This document shows, one piece after another, positions 1 through 7,668 of a DNA stretch of 10,576 bases; position 1 is the first letter of the stretch; each line of letters opens with the position of its first letter. The position numbers and the translations under genes are program-made. The stretch is taken from NCBI GenBank assembly GCA_025356715.1, contig JANXRU010000079.1, positions 1 to 10,576 on the forward strand. Reading direction: 5' to 3'. The notes beneath the pieces are model-generated. The model worked only from the letters and a program-made list of their open reading frames with translations, searched no databases and was not told where the DNA came from. Source of the DNA: Bacteroidota bacterium. GTDB taxonomy: Bacteria > Bacteroidota > Bacteroidia > B-17B0 > B-17BO.

Positions 1-185
1 TTTGTTCATTACTATTGACTTTACTAGCCGTCAAGCATATAGGTAAAATAAGCTAGTTCAAAAAATGTTAATAGACTCTAATTAAGTATATAAACAAGCA
101 AACAAAAGCTTATTTTTACACAGTATTAACAGCTTATATACTATATACATAATTTTAAAATTTTAAAAAATATTATATTATTATA
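1..185. other. AT-rich non-coding leader upstream of nadA
   Basis: No convincing coding sequence is seen here. The segment is very AT-rich and presumably carries the nadA promoter and 5' leader, but no clean match to the Bacteroidota promoter (TTG near -33, TAnnTTTG near -7) could be found. It holds two copies of AGCTTAT (107-113 and 131-137) and a perfect 16-nt A/T palindrome at 153-168. The far left edge reads ATGAACAAA on the minus strand (9 down to 1), which could be the start of a divergent gene, but three codons are not evidence. Confidence 0.5.
153..168. repeat. Perfect 16-nt A/T palindrome in the nadA leader
   Basis: TTTTAAAATTTTAAAA is its own reverse complement and ends 17 bases before the nadA ATG. 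It could be a bent-DNA or operator-like element, or a by-product of extreme AT content. A/T-only palindromes arise easily in such DNA, so no function is assigned. Confidence 0.35.
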
Positions 186-1163
186 ATGAATTTAGAAAAA
201 GGTTATATCGAAAAAAAAATTGATTCATCTCTTGATTTGTTCAAAGAGATTTCGCATCTTAAGAAAACCAAGAATGCAATCATCCTTGCCCATTACTATC
301 AAGATGCTGATATACAGGATATTGCAGACTATATTGGCGACAGTTTAGGCCTCGCTCAACAGGCCGAAAAATCGACAGCCGACATCATTTTATTTGCAGG
401 TGTGCATTTTATGGCAGAAACAGCAAAAATTTTGAATTCTAAAACAAAAGTATTACTTCCGGATTTAAAAGCAGGTTGTTCTTTAGCAGATTCTTGTCCA
501 GCTGATGAATTTTCGGCATTTAAAGCCTCGCACCCCGATCATATCGTATTAACCTATATAAACTGTACTGCCGACATTAAAGCGCTCTCAGATGTCATTG
601 TAACGAGTACAAATGCTGTTCAAATAGTAGAGTCATTTCCTAAAGATCAAAAAATAATATTTGCACCTGATAAAAATTTAGGAGCTTATATCAATAAAAT
701 TACGGGTCGGGATATGGTTTTATGGAATGGCAGTTGTATGGTGCATGAAATATTTAGTTTAGAAAAACTCATTAAATTAAAAGCGCAACACCCTAAAGCA
801 CTAGTATTAGCGCATCCTGAGTGTGAGGCTCGTATTTTAGAATTTGCCCATTTTATAGGAAGTACAACGGCTATTTTAAATTATAGTAAAAAATCTGATG
901 CTCAAGAATTTATTGTGTTAACGGAAACTGGTATTATTCATCAAATGCAAAAAGCCAGTCCAAGTAAAACATTTATACCAGCACCACCAAATAATAGTTG
1001 TGCGTGTAATGATTGTCCGCATATGAAATTAAATACTTTAGAAAAAATTTATTTGGCTTTAAAATATGAGCAACCTGAATTATTAATGAGTAATGAATTG
1101 ATTGAAAAATCAAAAGCTCCTATTAATAAAATGCTTGAATTATCAGCTAAATTTGGATTATAA
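186..1163 (+). CDS. nadA: Quinolinate synthase NadA
   Basis: Cytosolic [4Fe-4S] enzyme that condenses iminoaspartate (made by NadB) with dihydroxyacetone phosphate to give quinolinate, the precursor of NAD in the de novo pathway. The 325-residue protein is close to family length. It has the early NadA signature AHYYQ (residues 35-39), followed by [10 protein letters not shown] (51-60), [10 protein letters not shown] (71-80) and [14 protein letters not shown] (91-104). The three cluster cysteines are most likely C98, C184 (in NGSCMVHE) and C277 (in CNDCPHM); extra cysteines C272 and C274 lie just before the last. ATG at 186 is the first plausible start and leads directly into conserved sequence. 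nadB and nadC are not next to it, so the rest of the pathway must be elsewhere. Third-position base use becomes more A/T-rich in the second half. The family assignment is secure. Confidence 0.97.
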   Translation: MNLEKGYIEKKIDSSLDLFKEISHLKKTKNAIILAHYYQDADIQDIADYIGDSLGLAQQAEKSTADIILFAGVHFMAETAKILNSKTKVLLPDLKAGCSLADSCPADEFSAFKASHPDHIVLTYINCTADIKALSDVIVTSTNAVQIVESFPKDQKIIFAPDKNLGAYINKITGRDMVLWNGSCMVHEIFSLEKLIKLKAQHPKALVLAHPECEARILEFAHFIGSTTAILNYSKKSDAQEFIVLTETGIIHQMQKASPSKTFIPAPPNNSCACNDCPHMKLNTLEKIYLALKYEQPELLMSNELIEKSKAPINKMLELSAKFGL

Positions 1164-1199
1164 TTTAGTTATGAGATATGAATTATAAATTCTAAATTA
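1161..1199 (+). terminator. Weak AT-only stem-loop after nadA (possible terminator)
   Basis: TAATTTAG (1161-1168, including the nadA stop) can pair with CTAAATTA (1192-1199). An alternative inner hairpin GAATT-ATA-AATTC lies at 1180-1192. Both stems are short and nearly all A/T and no U-tract follows, so termination here is only a possibility. The next gene starts 13 bases further on, so read-through from nadA into the signalling genes cannot be excluded. Confidence 0.25.
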
Positions 1200-1212
1200 G
1201 AACTCCAATTTT

Positions 1213-2946
1213 ATGCAAAATTCAATTTATAATGTAATGTATTTTCCGTTTAGGATTTTCATATTTATTTTACTCATAACTCATAATTCATATTTTATAG
1301 CTCAGGTAACAAATCCAAATGGTTATAATTTATTTAAATATGATAATGGTTCAAAATCATCAGAAGGAACGATGCGTGATGGTAAGGCTGATGGTTATTG
1401 GAAAAATTATTATAAAAATGGTAATATAAAAATAGAAGGAAATCGTAAAAATTTTCAATTAGATAGTATTTGGAATTTTTACTCTGAACGTGGTAAAATA
1501 ACAAAATCAGTAAATTATTTGGAGTCTAAAAAAAATGGTTTTACGTTAACTTATGATACAAATCAACATGTTATTTATAAAGAAAGCTTTGTAAATGATA
1601 TTAAACAAGGTATTAGTTCGTCTTATTATCCTTCAGGAAAAATTAAACAAATAACACCCTATGTAAAAGGAAGACCTGATGGTTATGCTTATGAATATTC
1701 AGAAGATTCAGTACTTATTTCTATTATTAAATATCAAGGAGGAATTTTAGCAAATATTGAAAAATTAAATAGAAAAGATGAATTAGGAAAAAAACAAGGA
1801 ATATATAAGTCCTTTTATGATGATGGAAAAGTAAAAGAAGAAAAAAAATATAAAGATGATGTTATTGATGGTTATGTTAAAACGTATGATATAAAGGGGA
1901 ATTTAACGAATACAGAAAAATTTAATAATGGAAAAGTTGTAAAAAATGCCCCTGAATTAGCTAAGTTAGATGTATATCATGAATTTTATGAAGATGGTAC
2001 CATGAAATACGAAGGCGGTTACATTAATGGTATGCCAGTAGGAACACATTATCATTATAAACAAAAAATGTTTTGTGATTCATTATCTATATCACGTGAT
2101 GATACGAGTGATGTAATGATTAAAAAATATGTTTGTAGAAATAAAGCGGTTCCCGATTCTGGAATAACCTATAATGAAGGAGTTAAAATAGAATATGGTG
2201 CTGTTGATTCTATGCGAATTAAAATAGGTATATGGAATGAATATCATAATACAGGCGAATTTAAAGGAAAGGGCTTGTATGCAAATGATAAACGAATAGG
2301 AGATTGGATTTTTTATTATGCAACTGGTCCTATAGAACAAAAAGGGAGATATGATAAAAAAGGTCGCGCTCAAGGTGATTGGAAATGGTTTTATGAAAAT
2401 GGAGCGATTTTACGTGAAGAGATTTATATAGATAATTTACGTAATGGATTAATGACTGAATATACTGAAGATGGAAAAGTAATAACAAAAGGAGAATATG
2501 AAGATGATATGCAACAAGGTATATGGACTTATGAAACTCCGGAATATAAGGAAATTGGAAAGTATACAAATGATAAGCCGGATAGCCTTTGGAAACGATT
2601 TTATATGCCTAAAGGTAAATTAAGATATGAAGGAATTTTTTTAAATGGTGATGAAGACGGATTACATACTTGGTATTTTGAAAATGGAAGAATAATGACC
2701 CAAGGAAATTATACTGCCGGAATGAAACAAGGGAATTGGAAATTTTATTATGATAATGGATTTAATTATCTAACGATTACCTATGAAAATGATATAGAAA
2801 TTAAATTTCAAGGTATAAAAATTACACCTACTTATGAGGAAAGTTTAAGATATTATTCTTCCATAAACATAAATAAAGCAGATAAAACTATTTTAGATAA
2901 AGATAAAAAAGCAGGTAAAATACAAGATGAAACTAAAGACGAATAA
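1213..2946 (+). CDS. Secreted MORN-repeat (YwqK-like) protein
   Basis: A 577-residue protein of about sixteen degenerate MORN_2-type units, each around 23 residues with the pattern Y-x-(D/E/K)-N-G-K-hhh-x-G-x-Y-x-(D/N)-G-x-x-x-G-x-W. Clear units include YDNGSKSSEGTMRDGKADGY near the N terminus and FENGRIMTQGNYTAGMKQGNW near residue 500. The N terminus (hydrophobic stretch FRIFIFILLI at about 13-22, then SYFIAQ) looks like a signal peptide cleaved between A30 and Q31, so the repeat domain is probably periplasmic or surface-exposed. Met1 at 1213 is chosen; Met9 (MYFPF) is an alternative that would leave a shorter n-region. The charged tail overlaps the kinase start by 20 nt, so this is the first gene of a MORN-kinase-regulator operon. 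Databases often label this family as a toxin-antitoxin antitoxin, but no toxin is adjacent. Its molecular function is unknown; a ligand-binding or scaffold role feeding the kinase is inference. Confidence 0.85.
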   Translation: MQNSIYNVMYFPFRIFIFILLITHNSYFIAQVTNPNGYNLFKYDNGSKSSEGTMRDGKADGYWKNYYKNGNIKIEGNRKNFQLDSIWNFYSERGKITKSVNYLESKKNGFTLTYDTNQHVIYKESFVNDIKQGISSSYYPSGKIKQITPYVKGRPDGYAYEYSEDSVLISIIKYQGGILANIEKLNRKDELGKKQGIYKSFYDDGKVKEEKKYKDDVIDGYVKTYDIKGNLTNTEKFNNGKVVKNAPELAKLDVYHEFYEDGTMKYEGGYINGMPVGTHYHYKQKMFCDSLSISRDDTSDVMIKKYVCRNKAVPDSGITYNEGVKIEYGAVDSMRIKIGIWNEYHNTGEFKGKGLYANDKRIGDWIFYYATGPIEQKGRYDKKGRAQGDWKWFYENGAILREEIYIDNLRNGLMTEYTEDGKVITKGEYEDDMQQGIWTYETPEYKEIGKYTNDKPDSLWKRFYMPKGKLRYEGIFLNGDEDGLHTWYFENGRIMTQGNYTAGMKQGNWKFYYDNGFNYLTITYENDIEIKFQGIKITPTYEESLRYYSSININKADKTILDKDKKAGKIQDETKDE

Positions 2947-5900
2947 TTATAAAACGTCATTAAAAAAAACGAAAGAAGGTAGCCAAAAATTAAGCGATGG
3001 TGATGCTTCTGTTATTAAGGTTTTAAATTCTTTACCCGTTGGCGTTGTTCTTTTTTCACTGCATAAAATTTTATTTCTGAATAAAGAAGCTTTAAAAATT
3101 TTTCAACCATCAAAGGCTTTAAAAAAAGAAATAAATAATTATTCTATTTTTGATTTTTTATTACCAAAATATCATCAACGCATTAAAGAAAATTCAATTA
3201 AAGTATTTCAAGGTCAGAAATTTATTCCTTTTGAATTAAAGATTAAGAATGCAAAAGATAAAATAATTGACTTAGAAGTAAAATCGAGCGCTATAGAGTT
3301 TAATGGACAAAAAGTTATACAAACTATTTTTACTGAAATATCGGAACAAGTTAAATATCGGGAGGAATTATCAACTGCTAAAGAAAATTTAGAATTAATA
3401 ACAACGAACGCAAATGATTTAATTTTTTTCTCTACCTATAAACCAAAACCTCGCTATATATTTGTTAGCCCAGCTATAAAAAAAATATTAGGATATTCTC
3501 CAGATGACTTTTATAAAAATGGGAATTTTGGCAGCGAAATAGTAGTAGATAAAAAGGGGTATAAACTTTTTGAAGATCAATTAAGAAAAAAGGAAAAAAA
3601 TAACACTTTAAAATCCACAAGCTGTTCGTTTCAATATAAAACAAAGCAAGGAAAACTAATTTGGATAGAAGATAATTTTTCGCCGATTTATAACGATGAA
3701 GGAAAAATCAAATTTATTTTAGGAATAAGTCGTGACATTACTAAAGAAAAAACAGCCCAAATAGAATTAGAACAAAAATGGATTAATTATAAAAATCTTT
3801 TAGATAGTTCTCCTGTAGGTATTTTTATTCATGATGGGAAATGTATTTATTGTAATAAAAAGGCTGCTAATATTTTAGAAATCGATAATCCTGAAAAATT
3901 AATCGGAAAGGATTTATTAAAATATTTTTCACCAACACAGCGTAAAAAAGCAATTAGCAGAGCAAAGAATGCGACTAACGGAGTAGCGCAGCCTGATATA
4001 AAATATGTCATTAAAACAAGTAAAGGCAACAATGTTGAGGTTGAATTAAAATCAGTTCCATTTAATTATTATGGTAAGCCTTGCGTTCAAACAACCATTT
4101 TAAATCTCACAGAAAAAAATAAGCTCCAAAGCGAAATACTTCGTGCTGAAATAGCAGAAGAGTCAAATAAAAAACTAATTCAAGAAATTAATTATAGAAA
4201 GAAACTGCAAAGCGAGCTAGTTTCACAAACTACTAAATACGAAGCTATTTTTAATAACACCTCGCATTTAATATGGACAGTGGATCGTAATTTGGTTTTT
4301 ACGTCTTTTAATAGAAATTATTATGAATATATAAAAAAATTATTTGGTTTCGAAATAAAAATAGGAATCAAAATTAGTGATGTAAAATCTAAAACAAACA
4401 AGTCAATAAACACCGAGTTTTGGAATAAAAAATACAAACAATTATTTAGAGACAAAAAAGATAATACGGTTGAGTTTTTTGAAATAGAAAATAGAGATAA
4501 TTTTGGGAATATGTATTATCGAGAACTCTATTTACATACTACAAGAGATATTAAGGGAGATGTTAATGAGATTGCTGTAATTGCACAAGATATTACTGAA
4601 CGTAAATTGGCTGAACAAAAAATTTCAGAACAAACAGCAAAATTGAAAGCTATTTTCGAAAGTGGTAAACAATTAATGTGGACAGTAGATAAGAATTATT
4701 TTTTTACATCCTTCAATAAAAACTTTTCTGATGCTATGTTTTTGCTGTATAACATAAAGCCCACTCTTGAAAAGAAAATATATAATCCCCACAAAACAGC
4801 AGCTACAAAACGCTATCATGATTGGTGGATAAGTAAATATAAAGAAGTTTTTGAAACTGGAAAAAGAGTAGAATTTACGGCAGAAAACGTAGATGTAAAT
4901 AATCAAAAAAAATACCAACAAATAATATTTAGTCCTATTTTAAATGGAACTAATGTGGAAGAAATTTCATGTATTTCGAATGATGTTACAGAACTGAAAA
5001 ATCTACAAAGCGACTCTGATAATCAAGCAGCTAAATTATCATCTATTTTCGAAAGTTCTTCTCATGTTATTTGGACGATTGATAAGGAATTTAAAGCAAC
5101 GTCTTTTAATAAAAATTTCGCTTCTATTTTTAAGGACTTTAATAACTCAGAACCTATACTAAACACACAACTTCATTTAGTTTTACCAAAATCAAAACAA
5201 TTAGCGTATAAAAATTACTGGTATAATCTTTATAAAAAAGTTTTTTTAGGAGGGTCGTTGAAAATGGAGAGGGAGCAATTAGACGCTAACGGAGATTTAA
5301 AATGGAACGAAATTTATTTAAATCCCATCAGGGATGCAAAGGGTAATATTATTGAAGTGGCCTGCTTGTCTCATGATACAACAGACAATAAACGATACGA
5401 ACAAAAAATAATTAATCAGTCTGCTAAGCTAAATGCTATTTTTGATACAGGAGACCATTTAATTTGGACGATTAATAACAAATTGGAATTAACGTCTTAT
5501 AATAAAAACTATTTTAATTTAATAAGAAGCAACCTTCAAAGAAAGAGGTTAGAGGAAAATAATGTCATTTCTGTATTAGATACAATACACGATAAAATAA
5601 AAAAATCTTTTTGGGTAGATAAATATAATATTGTGCTAAAGGGGAAGCCCCATGTGTTTGTGCATAAAACCCACATTAATAATACAGATATTTATAGAGA
5701 AATACATTTACATCCAATTTCTTTTAATGGCAAAATCGTTGAAGTCTCTGTGATAGCACAAGATATTACTGAAAGGATAGAAAGTGAAAAAATAATCTTA
5801 GAACAGTCGGCTAAATTAAAAGCTATTTTCGAAAGTGGTGAGCAATTAATGTGGACAATAAACAAGGAACTTAAACTAACCTCTTTTAACCAAAATTACG

Positions 5901-6802
5901 CTGATGCTATTTATGGCCTTTATGGCTTTTATCCTGAAGTAGGAAAAAGTTTGCGAGAATTACCAAAATACATAAAAGCCAAAAACGAGTCGGAATGGAA
6001 CGAACAGTATAAAAATGCGTTTGCTGGAAAAAAAGTTGATTTAACCACCGAGCGCTCAAATACCGACGGATCTAAAGTACATAGACAATATTATTTATAT
6101 CCAATTAAAAACAATAATAATGAAGTTTTAGAAGTGTCGGGAATCGGCTTTGACATTACAGATAAAAAATTGAATGAAGATAAAATTAATCAATCACTAA
6201 AAGAGAAGGAAGTTTTATTAAAGGAGGTTCATCATCGTGTAAAAAATAATATGCAAGTAATTTCAAGTATATTAAATCTACAATCATCTTATGTGAGCGA
6301 TGTTTATGCGCTTAATTTACTTAAAGAATGCCAAAATAGAATTAAATCAATGGCGTTTATTCACGAAAGTTTATATCAAACAAAGAACTTTGAGTCGGTT
6401 AATTTTTCGGAATATGTAGCAACTTTATCAAAAAACCTTGTTCACACCTATTCTGTCAATTCTCAAAAAATAAAATTAATTTTAACGCTTGATAAACTGT
6501 TCTTAAACCTTGATACGTCTATACCTTGTGGGTTAATTATTAATGAAATTATATCAAATTCATTAAAATATGCATTTCCTGATAATAGAGATGGAATAAT
6601 CTTCGTAACTTTGAAAATTAACAATAACAATGTTGAGTTGGAAGCTGGAGATAATGGGATTGGAATTCCTTTGAATATAGATTTAAAACAATCTCAAACC
6701 CTTGGATTACAGCTTGTAGATACGCTTGTAGAACAGATTAACGGAACTATCATTTTAGACAGAACAAAAGGAACCAAATTTAAAATACAATTCAAAATAT
6801 AA
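2927..6802 (+). CDS. Multi-PAS cytosolic sensor histidine kinase (HisKA_2 type)
   Basis: 1291-residue kinase with no transmembrane segment or signal peptide, so it probably senses a cytoplasmic cue. Predicted order: PAS1 about 31-142, PAS2 about 153-275, PAS3 about 286-396, a charged helical linker about 397-438, then five similar PAS repeats starting at A440, A575, S706, A837 and A966, each opening (A/S)IFxxxxxhhWT and mostly closing with a D(I/V/T)T(E/D) motif. The catalytic core follows: HisKA_2 H-box EVHHRVKNN with H1102/H1103 (the second His aligns with the single His of HWE kinases), then HATPase_c with N-box NEIISNS (from N1206), G1 box DNGIGIP (from D1242) and G2 box TLGLQLV (from T1258). 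All ATP-binding motifs look intact, so it should be active. It would phosphorylate the response regulator that starts five bases after its stop. Its ATG lies inside the MORN gene in another frame, which suggests translational coupling. Signal and cofactors are unknown. Confidence 0.93.
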   Translation: MKLKTNNYKTSLKKTKEGSQKLSDGDASVIKVLNSLPVGVVLFSLHKILFLNKEALKIFQPSKALKKEINNYSIFDFLLPKYHQRIKENSIKVFQGQKFIPFELKIKNAKDKIIDLEVKSSAIEFNGQKVIQTIFTEISEQVKYREELSTAKENLELITTNANDLIFFSTYKPKPRYIFVSPAIKKILGYSPDDFYKNGNFGSEIVVDKKGYKLFEDQLRKKEKNNTLKSTSCSFQYKTKQGKLIWIEDNFSPIYNDEGKIKFILGISRDITKEKTAQIELEQKWINYKNLLDSSPVGIFIHDGKCIYCNKKAANILEIDNPEKLIGKDLLKYFSPTQRKKAISRAKNATNGVAQPDIKYVIKTSKGNNVEVELKSVPFNYYGKPCVQTTILNLTEKNKLQSEILRAEIAEESNKKLIQEINYRKKLQSELVSQTTKYEAIFNNTSHLIWTVDRNLVFTSFNRNYYEYIKKLFGFEIKIGIKISDVKSKTNKSINTEFWNKKYKQLFRDKKDNTVEFFEIENRDNFGNMYYRELYLHTTRDIKGDVNEIAVIAQDITERKLAEQKISEQTAKLKAIFESGKQLMWTVDKNYFFTSFNKNFSDAMFLLYNIKPTLEKKIYNPHKTAATKRYHDWWISKYKEVFETGKRVEFTAENVDVNNQKKYQQIIFSPILNGTNVEEISCISNDVTELKNLQSDSDNQAAKLSSIFESSSHVIWTIDKEFKATSFNKNFASIFKDFNNSEPILNTQLHLVLPKSKQLAYKNYWYNLYKKVFLGGSLKMEREQLDANGDLKWNEIYLNPIRDAKGNIIEVACLSHDTTDNKRYEQKIINQSAKLNAIFDTGDHLIWTINNKLELTSYNKNYFNLIRSNLQRKRLEENNVISVLDTIHDKIKKSFWVDKYNIVLKGKPHVFVHKTHINNTDIYREIHLHPISFNGKIVEVSVIAQDITERIESEKIILEQSAKLKAIFESGEQLMWTINKELKLTSFNQNYADAIYGLYGFYPEVGKSLRELPKYIKAKNESEWNEQYKNAFAGKKVDLTTERSNTDGSKVHRQYYLYPIKNNNNEVLEVSGIGFDITDKKLNEDKINQSLKEKEVLLKEVHHRVKNNMQVISSILNLQSSYVSDVYALNLLKECQNRIKSMAFIHESLYQTKNFESVNFSEYVATLSKNLVHTYSVNSQKIKLILTLDKLFLNLDTSIPCGLIINEIISNSLKYAFPDNRDGIIFVTLKINNNNVELEAGDNGIGIPLNIDLKQSQTLGLQLVDTLVEQINGTIILDRTKGTKFKIQFKI
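4244..6208 (+). repeat. Five tandem PAS-encoding repeats of about 390-400 bp
   Basis: Units begin at about 4244, 4649, 5042, 5435 and 5822, giving a periodicity of 405, 393, 393 and 387 bases. Each encodes an (A/S)IF-x5-hhWT(V/I)-(D/N) opening, a TS(F/Y)N(K/R/Q)N(F/Y) motif and, in most units, a closing D(I/V/T)T segment. Units two and five are closest: 4646-4666 and 5819-5839 are identical over 21 bases and similarity continues about 20 bases further with few changes. This indicates expansion of the kinase by internal duplication. The outer boundary of the last unit is approximate. Confidence 0.85.
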
Positions 6803-6807
6803 TTTTA

Positions 6808-7572
6808 ATGGAAAACAATCACACCAACGTTTACATTGTCGAAGACGAGAGCATCGTTGCAAAAGACATTCAAAATAGCTTAAAAAAATTAGGCTATAAC
6901 GTACTTGGTATTAGTAATAATGGAGCAGACGCTGTTAAAAACATCGTGGATTTAGAGCCCGATATCGTTTTAATGGATATTATGATTAAAGGCTCAATGA
7001 CTGGTATTGACGTAGCCGAAGTCATTAAAAAAGAATACAATATTCCTGTTATCTTTTTAACAGCTTATGCCGATGAAAGTACATTAGCTAAAGCAAAAAT
7101 TACAGAACCTTATGGTTATATTTTAAAACCATTCAAAGAAATAGATTTACACTCTACCATTGAAATGGCTATTTATAAGCATAAAAAAGATAGTGAAGTA
7201 CAAAAAGAACGCGATTTCTTGTATTCTTTAGTGGAGAATAAAGACGAAGCAGCTAAAGATATTTTATTCGTTAAATCCAACTCTCGTTTAGTAAAAGTTA
7301 ATTTAAAAGATATTTTTTACGTAGAAGCATTAAAAGATTATGTGGTTATAAACACCCAATACACGCGCTATACCATCCACTCTACAATGAAAGACATTGA
7401 AAAGAAATTAGATAATGGGGATTTTATTCGCGTTCATCGCTCTTTTATTGCTCGTATAGATAAAATACAAACCATCGAAAACCAAACCGTTGTTTTAGAA
7501 GAAAACAAAAAAGTAATCCCGGTTGGCGGCTCTTACCGCGATGATTTATTGAGTAAATTAAATATGATCTAA
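6808..7572 (+). CDS. LytTR-family response regulator (REC-LytTR)
   Basis: 254-residue transcription factor of the LytR/AlgR class. The N-terminal receiver domain (about 7-122) has the acidic pocket E12/D13, phospho-acceptor D57 in IVLMDIMI, T85 in VIFLTAYAD and K107 in the LKPF motif, so all conserved phosphorylation residues are present. A charged linker (about 123-150) leads to a C-terminal LytTR DNA-binding domain (about 151-254) with SNSRLVKVNLKDIFYVEA, the DYV segment, FIRVHRSFIARIDKI and a VPVGG-like end (IPVGGSYRDD). It starts five bases after the kinase stop and is almost certainly its partner. LytTR regulators usually bind pairs of short imperfect direct repeats; none was confidently found in this window, so targets are unknown. 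The ATG at 6808 is followed directly by receiver-domain sequence. Confidence 0.95.
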   Translation: MENNHTNVYIVEDESIVAKDIQNSLKKLGYNVLGISNNGADAVKNIVDLEPDIVLMDIMIKGSMTGIDVAEVIKKEYNIPVIFLTAYADESTLAKAKITEPYGYILKPFKEIDLHSTIEMAIYKHKKDSEVQKERDFLYSLVENKDEAAKDILFVKSNSRLVKVNLKDIFYVEALKDYVVINTQYTRYTIHSTMKDIEKKLDNGDFIRVHRSFIARIDKIQTIENQTVVLEENKKVIPVGGSYRDDLLSKLNMI

Positions 7573-7584
7573 ATATTAGTATTT

Positions 7585-7647
7585 AAGAAGTAAGACATAA
7601 GATTAAAGATTGTTTGTACGGTTTTCTGATCTTTAATCTTACTTCTT
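7585..7647 (+). terminator. Long AT-rich hairpin between the response regulator and mnmG
   Basis: AAGATTAAAGAT (7599-7610) is the exact reverse complement of ATCTTTAATCTT (7629-7640), leaving an 18-nt loop. Beyond a 7-nt bulge (7592-7598), AAGAAGT (7585-7591) pairs with ACTTCTT (7641-7647). In total 19 base pairs can form. It begins 12 bases after the regulator stop, a normal place for a terminator, but no clean U-tract follows, so a 5'-leader role for mnmG is an alternative. The inverted repeat is certain; its function is not. Confidence 0.5.
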
Positions 7648-7661
7648 TAATCTTACATCTT
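7629..7661 (+). repeat. 14-nt tandem repeat just upstream of mnmG
   Basis: ATCTTTAATCTTAC (7629-7642) is followed at once by TTCTTTAATCTTAC (7643-7656), one mismatch apart, and a partial third copy ATCTT (7657-7661). The end is seven bases before the mnmG TTG start. The first copy forms the right arm of the 7585-7647 hairpin. The second can also pair with the left arm (CTTTAATCTT at 7645-7654 with AAGATTAAAG at 7599-7608), so two mutually exclusive stems are possible. Confidence 0.7.
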
Positions 7662-7668
7662 TTCTAAA

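Noticed and set aside
1..9. Divergent minus-strand gene beginning ATGAACAAA at the left edge.
   Set aside because: Only three codons are visible, with no other support.
15..43. Sigma70-like promoter TTGACT, 17 bases, TATAGG upstream of nadA.
   Set aside because: It lies over 140 bases from the start codon, matches the -10 poorly, and Bacteroidota primary promoters follow a different consensus; chance in AT-rich DNA is likely.
2093..2098. A fourth CACGTG core, within the MORN gene, considered as another parS.
   Set aside because: Its flanks (TATAT before, ATGAT after) do not match TGTTN...NAACA; only the palindromic hexamer is shared, and this is expected by chance.
1213..2946. Reading the YwqK-like MORN protein as the antitoxin of a toxin-antitoxin pair.
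   Set aside because: The neighbours are nadA and a histidine kinase; no toxin gene is present, and the large predicted exported repeat protein does not resemble a small antitoxin.
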